Positions 17,111-25,674 of a stretch of 64,000 bases of DNA are shown here, piece after piece. The stretch comes from Enterobacteriaceae bacterium 4M9 (GTDB taxonomy: Bacteria; Pseudomonadota; Gammaproteobacteria; Enterobacterales; Enterobacteriaceae): the NCBI GenBank assembly GCA_010092695.1, contig JAADJJ010000001.1, positions 2,914,001 to 2,978,000 on the forward strand, given 5' to 3'. Position numbers and translations under genes: made by a program. Positions within the stretch are counted from its first letter, which is position 1. Each line of letters starts with the position of its first letter. The notes beneath the pieces are model-generated. The model searched no databases. It saw nothing but the letters and a program-made list of their open reading frames with translations, and was not told the DNA's origin.

Positions 17111-17920
17111 CTAGTGCAGCGTAATCTGTTTATGTGAAATCGAGTTAATCTGCGCCTTAATCATCTCGCTTATTGGGTCTTCCGGGCACTGCTCAACGAA
17201 ATAGGTTAAGTCATTGAGCGCCACGTGTCCGCAGTCCAGCTGGGCGTAGATAAGGCCGCGATCTCGGATCTCATAAGGATCTTCGGGGTTGAACTGCAAC
17301 AGCACTTCGCTTGCGTGCAACGCAAGCTCCATCTGCCGTTCTTCCATCAGCGAGGTTTTCAGTGTGTCGAGCAGTTTGCGGATAACGTCAATGTTGTCAG
17401 ACTCATCCAGGTCCTCGTCAAACAACTGTGCCGCCGGACCAATGTTGCCCTTAAGCCACACTTCCAGCGTGTGCTCATCGAGCGTTTCGCCGTTAAACGG
17501 GTTAATGAGCCACATTTCACCGTCCAGCCAGTCGGCACGCAGCAGAAGCTGGGTCGGGAAAATCACCGGCATCAGCGGAATGTCCAGGCTCTCTGCCACC
17601 CACAGCAATATTGCCCCGAGCGATACCGCGCTGCCCTGGCGTTTATCGAGCACTTCGTCGAGCCACAGCGCGTCAGACAGGCGATAAACGCCGTCTGCAT
17701 CGCGAAAGCCCCACTTTTTATAAAACAGTTCCAGGAGCTTTTCGAGCTGCAGATCGTGATGCAGCCCCTGGCAAATCTCTTCACGCGCCTGTGCGGCCAG
17801 CTGATCCAGCTGGGCACGCACCTGCTGCGTCGGAAAATTTTCGCGAATCTGCTGCGATATCTGAATGATCCCTTCACACAACGGTGCCTGATCAAAATCG
17901 AAATCGGCTAACAACTCCAT
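17111..17920 (-). CDS. sirB1: SirB1 family tetratricopeptide/transglutaminase-fold protein
   Basis: This 269-residue protein (YchA in E. coli) has an N-terminal transglutaminase-like domain (WGFRDADGVYRLSDALWLDE, RQGSAVSLGAILLWVAES) and a C-terminal TPR-like part. In Salmonella the locus was first noted as a regulator of invasion genes, but its biochemical role is unknown. It is three bases from sirB2 and in operon with prmC and kdsA. Confidence 0.92.
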   Translation of the reverse strand: MELLADFDFDQAPLCEGIIQISQQIRENFPTQQVRAQLDQLAAQAREEICQGLHHDLQLEKLLELFYKKWGFRDADGVYRLSDALWLDEVLDKRQGSAVSLGAILLWVAESLDIPLMPVIFPTQLLLRADWLDGEMWLINPFNGETLDEHTLEVWLKGNIGPAAQLFDEDLDESDNIDVIRKLLDTLKTSLMEERQMELALHASEVLLQFNPEDPYEIRDRGLIYAQLDCGHVALNDLTYFVEQCPEDPISEMIKAQINSISHKQITLH

Positions 17921-17923
17921 GAC

Positions 17924-18313
17924 TTACCCCAGTAACGGTATTTTTGTGGTGGCGAGTTTGACGATGACATACAGCACCACCAACCCCAACAGGAAGGCAA
18001 ACCAACGAACCTGCTGGCTGCGCGGGCGACGCCCAAGCGCGATAAAGCCCAAAACGATGTAGATAATAACGCCAAACAGCTTCTCAGTCAGCCATGCGCC
18101 CTGTGGCGTAAACGGCCAGAACTGCGCCATAACCATCAGCGCGACGCCGCTGAGCAGCATTAGGGTATCGTTAACGTGCGGAACGATGCGCACCCAGCGC
18201 TTTTGCGACATAGGCGATGTGCGGTACTGCCACCAGTAGCGCAGGATAAAAAGTGAGACGGAAATCAGAACCGTCAGTACATGCAGGTGCTTAAGCGCAA
18301 AATACGTCGCCAT
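17924..18313 (-). CDS. sirB2: SirB2 family membrane protein
   Basis: This 129-residue inner-membrane protein (YchQ) has four hydrophobic segments, as expected for SirB2. Blocks such as KHLHVLTVLISVSLFILRYWW and PHVNDTLMLLSGVALM are conserved in the family. It lies between sirB1 and prmC with only a few bases on either side. Function unknown. Confidence 0.92.
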   Translation of the reverse strand: MATYFALKHLHVLTVLISVSLFILRYWWQYRTSPMSQKRWVRIVPHVNDTLMLLSGVALMVMAQFWPFTPQGAWLTEKLFGVIIYIVLGFIALGRRPRSQQVRWFAFLLGLVVLYVIVKLATTKIPLLG

Positions 18314-18316
18314 TGC

Positions 18317-19159
18317 TTACTCCATCATTGTTATAAGTTGGCCCGCAGTGAGCCTTTCGTTGCCACCATAGTCGCGGCAGGTTTCAACCTGCGAATAGCC
18401 TGCAGCCCCAAACAACGCACGCACCGCCGCGCCCTGCTGCCAGCCGTGCTCCAGCAGCAGCCAGCCACCAGGCGCTAAAAACGCGCGTCCTTCATCTACC
18501 AGCAACCGTAAATCAGCAAGCCCGTTATCAGCCGCCACCAGCGCGGTGAGAGGTTCAAAACGCACGTCGCCTTCATTGAGGTGCGGGTCTGCGGCGTCAA
18601 TATACGGTGGATTGCTGACGATAAGGTCAAAACGCTGCGCATCAAGGGCGGCAAACCAGTTGCTTTGCATTATCGTAACATTGCGCACACTGAGATAATC
18701 AGCGTTACGTTGCGCCAGTGCAACCGCATCCGGGATCAAATCGAGCGCCACAATCTCGCAGTCTGGCCGCTCGCTGGCAAGGGCCAGCGCGATGGCGCCA
18801 GTGCCGGTACCCAATTCCAGAATGCGACACGGCGTTTTGGGCAGTCGTGCGAGCGCCTGCTCAACCAGACATTCAGTGTCAGGGCGGGGAATCAAGGTAG
18901 CAGAAGACACAAACAGCGCCATAGACCAGAACTCACGCACGCCAGTGAGATGCGCCACGGGTTCACCGTGCACGCGCCGCGCCAGCAGTTCATCAAGCTG
19001 TGACTGCTCCTCAGGCGCAAGCCGCGTCTCACCAAAAGCGAGAATAAACGTGCGACTTTTGCCCGTGACGTGCCCAAGCAGGATTTCTGCATCGCGCCGC
19101 GGGCTGTCGCCCGGTGAAAGCTGCGCAATAGCCCCGGCAAGCCACGTCTGGTAATCCAT
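18317..19159 (-). CDS. prmC: Peptide chain release factor N5-glutamine methyltransferase PrmC
   Basis: PrmC methylates the glutamine of the GGQ motif in release factors 1 and 2. The 280-residue protein has the AdoMet-binding motif ILELGTGTGAIALALA and the catalytic NPPY tetrapeptide (IVSNPPYID). Its ATG shares a base with the prfA stop (TAATG), so enzyme and substrate are translationally coupled. Confidence 0.97.
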   Translation of the reverse strand: MDYQTWLAGAIAQLSPGDSPRRDAEILLGHVTGKSRTFILAFGETRLAPEEQSQLDELLARRVHGEPVAHLTGVREFWSMALFVSSATLIPRPDTECLVEQALARLPKTPCRILELGTGTGAIALALASERPDCEIVALDLIPDAVALAQRNADYLSVRNVTIMQSNWFAALDAQRFDLIVSNPPYIDAADPHLNEGDVRFEPLTALVAADNGLADLRLLVDEGRAFLAPGGWLLLEHGWQQGAAVRALFGAAGYSQVETCRDYGGNERLTAGQLITMME

Positions 19160-20241
19160 TACTCTTGCCCGGCCAGCGCCGCAAGCTGGTCTGCCTGATA
19201 TTCCTGCACAATAGGCTCAATGAGCATATCCAGCTTGCCTTCCATGGTTTCGTCCAGGCGGTAGAGCGTAAGGTTAATGCGGTGATCGGTCACGCGACCC
19301 TGTGGGAAATTGTAGGTACGGTTACGATCGGAGCGGTCGCCGCTGCCAAGCAGGTTGCGGCGGGTTGACGCCTCTTCCTGCTGGCGCTTGGCGACTTCGG
19401 CGGCGCGAATACGCGCGCCCAGCACCGCCAGCGCTTTGGCTTTGTTTTTATGCTGCGAACGTTCGTCCTGGCACTCCACCACAATGCCGGTCGGCAAGTG
19501 GGTGATGCGGATAGCCGAGTCAGTGGTGTTAACGTGCTGACCGCCTGCGCCGGAAGAACGGAAAGTATCGATACGCAAATCTGCCGGGTTGATATCCGGC
19601 AGTTCCGCTTCTGGCAGTTCCGGCATCACGGCCACGGTACAGGCCGAAGTGTGGATACGCCCCTGAGATTCAGTGGCGGGTACGCGCTGTACGCGGTGGC
19701 CGCCGGACTCAAACTTCAGCCGACCATAAACACCCTCGCCGCTGATTTTGGCGATGATTTCTTTATAGCCGCCGTGCTCGCCTTCGTTGGCGCTCATGAT
19801 TTCCACGCGCCAGCGTTTAGCTTCGGCGTAGCGGCTGTACATACGAAACAGGTCGCCGGCAAACAGCGCCGCTTCGTCACCGCCGGTTCCGGCACGCACT
19901 TCAAGAAACGCGTTGCGTTCGTCGTCCGGGTCACGCGGCAACAGCAGCACCTGAAGCTGTTGTTCCATGACGTCGTTTTGCTCACGCGCAGCGTCCAGCT
20001 CATCCTGCGCCATATCGCGCATTTCCGGGTCGTCGAGCATTTCGCGTGCGGTTTCAATATCCTGCTGAATCTGTTGCCATTGTAAAAAGCAGCGCGAGAC
20101 ATCGCTTAACTGTGCGTATTCCCGCGACAGCGCACGAAAACGCTCCTGGTCAGCGATAACGTCTGCTTCACCAAGCAGCGCCTGAACCTCTTCGTGACGC
20201 TCATTCAGGGCTTCCAGTTTGGCAACAATAGAAGGCTTCAT
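19159..20241 (-). CDS. prfA: Peptide chain release factor 1
   Basis: RF1 ends translation at UAA and UAG codons. The 360-residue protein has the GGQ peptidyl-hydrolysis motif in SSGAGGQHVNTTDSAIRIT and the anticodon-type PAT tripeptide in QRVPATESQGR. It lies between hemA and prmC as in E. coli. Confidence 0.98.
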   Translation of the reverse strand: MKPSIVAKLEALNERHEEVQALLGEADVIADQERFRALSREYAQLSDVSRCFLQWQQIQQDIETAREMLDDPEMRDMAQDELDAAREQNDVMEQQLQVLLLPRDPDDERNAFLEVRAGTGGDEAALFAGDLFRMYSRYAEAKRWRVEIMSANEGEHGGYKEIIAKISGEGVYGRLKFESGGHRVQRVPATESQGRIHTSACTVAVMPELPEAELPDINPADLRIDTFRSSGAGGQHVNTTDSAIRITHLPTGIVVECQDERSQHKNKAKALAVLGARIRAAEVAKRQQEEASTRRNLLGSGDRSDRNRTYNFPQGRVTDHRINLTLYRLDETMEGKLDMLIEPIVQEYQADQLAALAGQE

Positions 20242-20280
20242 GGGTGGGGATTCACCTTGTAGAAATAGGGTTGAGTGGGA

Positions 20281-21537
20281 CTAATCCAGCCCGAGGCTGC
20301 TGCGCAGAATTTGCAGACGTTCATCGTCGCCGTCGCGCGCAGCCTGCTGTAGCGATTTGGTAGGTGCGTGAATAAGCTTGTTGGTCAGCTTCCACGCCAG
20401 TTCCTGTAGCACGGCCTCAGCATCGGCCCCCTGCTGGAGCGAGGCCAGCGCTTTGGCAGCCAGCTCGTCGCGGGTGGCTTCTGCCTTACCGCGAAACTCG
20501 CGAATGCTCTCACTGGCGCTCTGGGCGCGCAGCCAGGCCATAAATTCGCTGGTTTCCTGGGCAACGATGGTTTCAGCCTGCACGGCGGCTGCCTGGCGCT
20601 GTGCCATGTTGTGCTGAATAATGGCCTGCAGGTCGTCCACGCCATACAGATAGGCGTTGGCAAGCTTGCCCACTTCCGGCTCCACGTCGCGCGGCACGGC
20701 AATATCTACCAGCAGCATGGGCTGGTTGCGGCGTGCCTTAAGTGCACGTTCAACCATACCTTTACCAATAATCGGCAGCGGGCTGGCGGTGGAACTGATG
20801 ATAATGTCGGCTTCGGGCAGGCGTGCATCAATATCTGGCAGGCCGATTTCTTCCGCACCCACTTCTTCAGCCAGCGCTTTCGCGCGCTCGCGGGTACGGT
20901 TGGCAATAATCATTTTGCGCACCTGGTGCTCACGCAGGTGGCGCGCAACCAGTTCAATGGTTTCACCCGCACCAACCAGCAGCACGGTAACCTCAGAGAG
21001 TGATTCAAAGATTTGGCGCGCCAGGGTACAGGCGGCAAAGGCCACGGAGACAGCGCTGGCACCAATTTCGGTCTCGGTGCGCACCCGTTTAGCCACAGAA
21101 AACGACTTCTGGAACATACGCTCCAGCTCGCTTGCGTGAGAGTGCCCGCGCGACGAGTCGGCAAAGGCTTTTTTTACCTGACCCAGAATTTGCGGCTCGC
21201 CAAGAATCATGGAATCCAGACCGCTGGCAACACGCATCAGGTGACTTACTGCCTCGTTATCCTGGTGCCAGTACAGACTGCGGCGCACTTCGGCTTCGTC
21301 CAGCTTGTGATAATCACACAGCCAGCGCACCAGCGCCTCGCGCAGGTCATCCTGCTGCTCCACGCTCAGGTACAGCTCCGTGCGGTTACAGGTCGACAGC
21401 ACAACTCCGCCCTGCACCATCGGCTGCGCCAGCAGGCTATCCAGCGCGCTGTCGAGCGTATCCGGCGAAAACGTAACGCGTTCTCGCAATGATACAGGTG
21501 CCGTTTTGTGGTTGATGCCCAGAGCTAGCAGAGTCAT
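20281..21537 (-). CDS. hemA: Glutamyl-tRNA reductase HemA
   Basis: HemA reduces glutamyl-tRNA to glutamate 1-semialdehyde, the first step of tetrapyrrole synthesis. The 418-residue protein has the catalytic cysteine in VVLSTCNRTELYL, the LGEPQILGQVKKAF block, the NADPH-binding VLLVGAGETIELVARHL, and a C-terminal dimerisation helix region. The N-terminus MTLLALGINHKTAPV carries the residues (Lys near 10) that, in Salmonella, set haem-dependent turnover. ATG at 21537 was chosen by this match; the frame opens further upstream. Confidence 0.97.
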   Translation of the reverse strand: MTLLALGINHKTAPVSLRERVTFSPDTLDSALDSLLAQPMVQGGVVLSTCNRTELYLSVEQQDDLREALVRWLCDYHKLDEAEVRRSLYWHQDNEAVSHLMRVASGLDSMILGEPQILGQVKKAFADSSRGHSHASELERMFQKSFSVAKRVRTETEIGASAVSVAFAACTLARQIFESLSEVTVLLVGAGETIELVARHLREHQVRKMIIANRTRERAKALAEEVGAEEIGLPDIDARLPEADIIISSTASPLPIIGKGMVERALKARRNQPMLLVDIAVPRDVEPEVGKLANAYLYGVDDLQAIIQHNMAQRQAAAVQAETIVAQETSEFMAWLRAQSASESIREFRGKAEATRDELAAKALASLQQGADAEAVLQELAWKLTNKLIHAPTKSLQQAARDGDDERLQILRSSLGLD

Positions 21538-21745
21538 GTGTGCGGGAGTAATACCGGTCTTGATATGGATTTCTGGTGGCATAATACAGGATGCGCACTG
21601 GCAATAAAAGGGAGCGCCCTCTTTCGCAACAATAGATACCAGCCCACTTTTCCTGATTCCGGATAATTTCACCATTGACGCTCTTCACGCATAAAGCCAG
21701 TATTACCGGTTACGACTTTGACGGTTCTCAAGGATTTATCGCGTT

Positions 21746-22363
21746 ATGACGAAATTCAGCCCCGTTCGATTGCTGCCTCTGGCAAGCCTGCTGCTTGCTG
21801 CCTGTATGACGACCCCACCGAAAGGGCCGGGCAAAAGCCCCGATTCGCCACAGTGGAAACAGCACGTTTCGCAGGTTCAGAGCCTGAGCCAGTATCAGAC
21901 CCGCGGCGCCTTCGCGTATATCTCCGACAGCCAGAAAGTTTACGCCCGCTTCTTCTGGCAACAGACTGGCCAGGACCGCTATCGCCTGCTGCTGACTAAC
22001 CCGCTTGGCAGCACTGAGCTTTCGCTAACGGCAGGCCCGGATGGCGCAGAGCTTATCGACAACAAAGGCCAGCGCTACCAGGCGCAGGATGCCGAAGAGA
22101 TGCTGCAACGCCTGACCGGCATGCCTATCCCGCTTGAAAGCCTGCGCCAGTGGATTCTGGGGCTGCCGGGCGATGCCACCGATTACCGTCTCGATGACCA
22201 GTATCGCCTGAGTGAAGTTAACTACGCGCGCGACGGCAAAACCTGGAAAGTGACCTACAGCGAATACAGCGACAAGGTTCAACCGGCTTTCCCGTCAAAT
22301 ATGGAGTTGAGCGACGGCGAGCAGCGCATCAAGCTGAAAATGGATAACTGGATTGTGAAATGA
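21746..22363 (+). CDS. lolB: Outer-membrane lipoprotein receptor LolB
   Basis: LolB receives lipoproteins from LolA and inserts them into the outer membrane. The 205-residue protein has a lipoprotein signal with lipobox LLLAAC (Cys20), no inner-membrane retention Asp at +2, and the half-barrel core KVYARFFWQQTGQDRYRLLL. It diverges from hemA, and its stop overlaps the ispE start by four bases (ATGA). Confidence 0.95.
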   Translation: MTKFSPVRLLPLASLLLAACMTTPPKGPGKSPDSPQWKQHVSQVQSLSQYQTRGAFAYISDSQKVYARFFWQQTGQDRYRLLLTNPLGSTELSLTAGPDGAELIDNKGQRYQAQDAEEMLQRLTGMPIPLESLRQWILGLPGDATDYRLDDQYRLSEVNYARDGKTWKVTYSEYSDKVQPAFPSNMELSDGEQRIKLKMDNWIVK

Positions 22364-23226
22364 CGCCAACGCGCTGGCCTTCACCGGCCAAACTGAACCT
22401 TTTTCTTTATATCACTGGCCGTCGTCCTGACGGCTACCATAACCTGCAAACGCTGTTTCAGTTCCTTGACTACGGCGACACGGTGACGATAACGCCGCGC
22501 AGCGACGGCCAAATTCACCTGCTGACGCCGGTTGACGGCGTGCCGGATGAGCAAAACCTGATAGTGCGCGCCGCACGCCTGCTGGCAGACGAAGTACAGC
22601 ACATGGGCAACACCGTGCCGGGTGCAGATATCGCGGTAGAAAAACGGTTGCCGATGGGCGGTGGGCTGGGTGGTGGCTCGTCTAACGCGGCCACTACGCT
22701 CGTAGCGCTCAACCATATATGGGAAAGCGGCGTCAGCACCGACCGGCTGGCCGAACTGGGGCTCACGCTGGGGGCTGATGTGCCGGTCTTTGTACGCGGG
22801 CATGCTGCGTTTGCCGAGGGCGTGGGCGAGCGTCTGATTGCGGCTAACCCGCCGCAGAAATGGTATCTGGTGCTGCACCCTGGCGTAAGTATACCGACAC
22901 CCACTATCTTTAATGATCCTGAATTACCGCGCGATACCCCCACAAGGTCAATGGAAATGTTGATGAATTGTGAATTCCGCAACGATTGTGAAGTTATCGC
23001 AAGAAAACGTTTTCGTGAGGTTGATGCGCTGCTTTCCTGGCTGTTAGAATACGCGCCGTCGCGCCTGACTGGCACAGGAGCTTGCGTGTTTGCTGAATTT
23101 GACACCGAATCCGCTGCCCGTCAGGTGCTAAAGCAAGCCCCGGAGTGGTCGCAGGGTTTTGTGGCGCGTGGCGTCAATCTCTCCGCGCTGCATAAAGCCA
23201 TTTCCGGGCAAGCTGAGCGTTGGTGA
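22360..23226 (+). CDS. ispE: 4-diphosphocytidyl-2-C-methyl-D-erythritol kinase IspE
   Basis: IspE is the kinase of the MEP isoprenoid pathway. The 288-residue GHMP-kinase has the N-terminal substrate motif SPAKLNLFLYITGRRPDGYH, the ATP loop PMGGGLGGGSSNAA (about 101-114), and the C-terminal glycine motif LTGTGACVFAEF. It is coupled to lolB. Confidence 0.97.
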   Translation: MTPTRWPSPAKLNLFLYITGRRPDGYHNLQTLFQFLDYGDTVTITPRSDGQIHLLTPVDGVPDEQNLIVRAARLLADEVQHMGNTVPGADIAVEKRLPMGGGLGGGSSNAATTLVALNHIWESGVSTDRLAELGLTLGADVPVFVRGHAAFAEGVGERLIAANPPQKWYLVLHPGVSIPTPTIFNDPELPRDTPTRSMEMLMNCEFRNDCEVIARKRFREVDALLSWLLEYAPSRLTGTGACVFAEFDTESAARQVLKQAPEWSQGFVARGVNLSALHKAISGQAERW

Positions 23227-23340
23227 CAGCGCCACCTTGTTTCAGACGTTGCATCACGCTCTTAAAATACACCGCCCGGATGGTGGACGCTCCGCCCGTG
23301 ACCGCCATCCACTACTGGACGCATGCCTGAGGTTCAACTC

Positions 23341-24288
23341 GTGCCTGATATGAAGCTTTTTGCTGGTAACGCCACCCCGGAACTGGCTCAACGTATTGCC
23401 AACCGCCTGTACACTTCACTCGGAGACGCTGCTGTCGGTCGCTTCAGCGACGGCGAAGTGAGCGTGCAGATTAACGAAAACGTTCGCGGTGGGGATATTT
23501 TCATCATCCAGTCAACCTGCGCTCCCACGAATGATAACCTGATGGAACTGGTGGTCATGGTTGATGCCCTGCGCCGCGCTTCCGCAGGCCGAATTACCGC
23601 TGTCATCCCCTACTTTGGTTACGCACGTCAGGACCGCCGCGTGCGCTCTGCCCGTGTGCCAATCACCGCGAAAGTCGTAGCCGATTTCCTCTCAAGCGTT
23701 GGCGTTGACCGTGTACTGACGGTTGACCTGCACGCCGAGCAGATTCAGGGCTTCTTCGACGTACCGGTTGATAACGTGTTCGGCAGCCCGATTCTGCTGG
23801 AAGACATGCTGCAGCAGAACCTCGAAAACCCGATCGTCGTTTCTCCGGATATCGGCGGCGTTGTGCGCGCTCGTGCAGTGGCCAAACTGCTGAACGACAC
23901 CGAGATGGCCATTATCGATAAACGTCGCCCGCGTGCGAACGTTTCTCAGGTCATGCACATCATCGGTGACGTTGCCGGACGCGACTGTGTGCTGGTTGAC
24001 GACATGATTGATACCGGTGGCACACTGTGCAAAGCCGCTGAAGCTCTTAAAGAGCGCGGTGCCAAACGCGTATTTGCCTATGCCACGCACCCGATTTTCT
24101 CCGGCAATGCGGTATCTAACCTGCGCAACTCGGTTATCGACGAAGTGGTCGTTTGCGATACCATCCCGCTGTCTGATGAAATTAAAGCGCTGCCAAACGT
24201 GCGTACCCTGACGCTGTCTGGCATGCTGGCTGAGGCGATTCGCCGTATCAGCAACGAAGAATCTATCTCTGCCATGTTCGATCACTGA
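23341..24288 (+). CDS. prs: Ribose-phosphate pyrophosphokinase
   Basis: Prs makes PRPP from ribose 5-phosphate and ATP for nucleotide, histidine, tryptophan and NAD synthesis. The 315-residue protein is nearly identical to E. coli Prs, with the ATP flexible loop YARQDRRVRSARVPITAK and the PRPP motif DCVLVDDMIDTGGTL. The start is the GTG at 23341, as in E. coli, after a TGAGGTT ribosome site. An in-frame upstream ATG at 23323 would add six unconserved residues. Confidence 0.98.
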   Translation: MPDMKLFAGNATPELAQRIANRLYTSLGDAAVGRFSDGEVSVQINENVRGGDIFIIQSTCAPTNDNLMELVVMVDALRRASAGRITAVIPYFGYARQDRRVRSARVPITAKVVADFLSSVGVDRVLTVDLHAEQIQGFFDVPVDNVFGSPILLEDMLQQNLENPIVVSPDIGGVVRARAVAKLLNDTEMAIIDKRRPRANVSQVMHIIGDVAGRDCVLVDDMIDTGGTLCKAAEALKERGAKRVFAYATHPIFSGNAVSNLRNSVIDEVVVCDTIPLSDEIKALPNVRTLTLSGMLAEAIRRISNEESISAMFDH

Positions 24289-24301
24289 TTGGACTGACAG
24301 C

Positions 24302-24328
24302 AAAAAACCCGCCACGGCGGGTTTTTTT
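24302..24328 (+). terminator. prs terminator
   Basis: CCCGCC (24308-24313) pairs with GGCGGG (24316-24321), flanked by A-tract and T-tract, so AAAAAA is followed by the stem and TTTTTTT. It can work in both directions. Confidence 0.9.
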
Positions 24329-24363
24329 ATGACTAACGTTTGCTACATCACGTTGACACTACG

Positions 24364-24393
24364 AAAAAGCGGCCCCCTGAGGCGCCGCTTTTT
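24364..24393 (-). terminator. ychH terminator (bidirectional)
   Basis: AAAAAGCGGC (24364-24373) pairs perfectly with GCCGCTTTTT (24384-24393) around a ten-base loop. It lies between the convergent prs and ychH stops and serves ychH on the minus strand. Confidence 0.85.
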
Positions 24394-24405
24394 GTTTAAT
24401 TCTGC

Positions 24406-24687
24406 TTAACTCTGATGATGGCCGTGCTGACCGCGCTTGCAGCGCTTGTCGAAATTGCGCAACCACCAGTAACGATCGGCGACTCTCTCATGGCCACCGA
24501 GGCGAGCGCCCACAAGCCAGAGCAATGCACCAACAAAAATGCCAAATACAGCACCATGGGCAAAAAGCTGCGGCAGGTGAAATTGTGGAAGCTGGTTCAG
24601 AACAGCGGTTCCGATGCCGCCTACCATCACCACTAACCCAAGCCCCATCAGCACGTTTCCCAATAGCGAAGCGTTTTTGCGTTTCAT
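24406..24687 (-). CDS. ychH: Stress-induced inner-membrane protein YchH
   Basis: YchH is a 93-residue DUF2583 protein with two membrane helices (NVLMGLGLVVMVGGIGTAVL; HGAVFGIFVGALLWLVGARL). It has a basic, histidine-containing tail (DKRCKRGQHGHHQ). In E. coli it is induced by peroxide, cadmium and acid and by CRP, with unknown mechanism. Here it directly follows prs because dauA is absent. Confidence 0.92.
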   Translation of the reverse strand: MKRKNASLLGNVLMGLGLVVMVGGIGTAVLNQLPQFHLPQLFAHGAVFGIFVGALLWLVGARLGGHERVADRYWWLRNFDKRCKRGQHGHHQS

Positions 24688-24959
24688 CTGTCACCTCCGA
24701 AATCTTCGGGCCGGCAGGGAATATCCCCTCTCCTTGTGTGCCAAGTATAGACATAGTGTTTTTTATCCGTTGCGGCGACGATCACAATTAGGAACATTTA
24801 ACCCACATAACTTTACAAATAACTGACTGAATAAATGATTTTTTAATGGTTAAGAATGGTGACTATTCACTTTTACTGCGTCGCCTGAGTCGGGTTTTTG
24901 TCATCCGCGCCCATGCACAGTAAACTACGCGCCGAAAACCCTTTTCCAGGACTGTGATT

Positions 24960-25544
24960 GTGACAATAAAACTGATTGTCGGCCTCGCTAATCCGGGCGC
25001 GGAGTATGCCGCCACCCGCCATAATGCCGGGGCCTGGTACGTGGATTTGCTAGCCGAACGCCACGGCCAGTCGCTGAAAGAAGAACCCAAGTTCTTTGGT
25101 TATACCGCGCGTATCAATCTCACCGGTGAAGACGTGCGCCTGCTGGTGCCTACCACGTTTATGAATTTGAGCGGCAAAGCGGTTGCGGCACTGGCCACGT
25201 TTTACCGCATCAACCCGGATGAAATTCTGGTCGCGCACGACGAACTCGACCTCCCGCCAGGTGTGGCAAAGTTTAAACTCGGCGGTGGTCACGGTGGCCA
25301 CAACGGCCTCAAGGACATCATCAGCAAACTTGGCAATAACCCGAACTTTCATCGCTTACGCATCGGAATTGGCCATCCGGGCGATAAAAACAAAGTTGTC
25401 GGTTTTGTGCTGGGTAAACCGCTTGCCAGCGAGCAGAAACTTATCGACGACGCCGTAGACGAAGCGGCACGTTGTACCGAAGTCTGGCTTAAAGACGGCC
25501 TTGCCAAAGCCACCAGCCGCCTGCACACGTTTAAGGCGCAATAG
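24960..25544 (+). CDS. pth: Peptidyl-tRNA hydrolase
   Basis: Pth releases peptides from peptidyl-tRNA that drops off the ribosome. The 194-residue protein has the catalytic His20 region GAEYAATRHNAGAW, the FMNLSGKAV block and the GGGHGGHNGLKDI loop. The GTG at 24960 was chosen because AGGA lies eight bases upstream and the length equals E. coli Pth. The GTG at 24954 is only two bases from it. The upstream gene ychH diverges. Confidence 0.96.
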   Translation: MTIKLIVGLANPGAEYAATRHNAGAWYVDLLAERHGQSLKEEPKFFGYTARINLTGEDVRLLVPTTFMNLSGKAVAALATFYRINPDEILVAHDELDLPPGVAKFKLGGGHGGHNGLKDIISKLGNNPNFHRLRIGIGHPGDKNKVVGFVLGKPLASEQKLIDDAVDEAARCTEVWLKDGLAKATSRLHTFKAQ

Positions 25545-25591
25545 CGCCTGCGTACAGCGATTTCCCTGCCCCTGAGGCGGGGGTTTACGTG

Positions 25592-25597
25592 TATAAT
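25592..25597 (+). promoter_or_regulatory. Candidate ychF -10 element
   Basis: A perfect TATAAT preceded by GTG lies 78 bases before the ychF ATG, after a GC-rich hairpin at 25565-25583 that may attenuate pth readthrough. No good -35 element was identified. Confidence 0.45.
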
Positions 25598-25674
25598 AGG
25601 CAAAGTTATTAGTTTTTCATCATCGGGCTGCATCCAGCCCTCTGATTATCAAGCAATTTAAGGTGATCTAAACC

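Noticed and set aside
25565..25583. GC-rich hairpin between pth and ychF as a terminator
   Set aside because: No T-run follows and pth and ychF are often co-transcribed; at most an attenuator.
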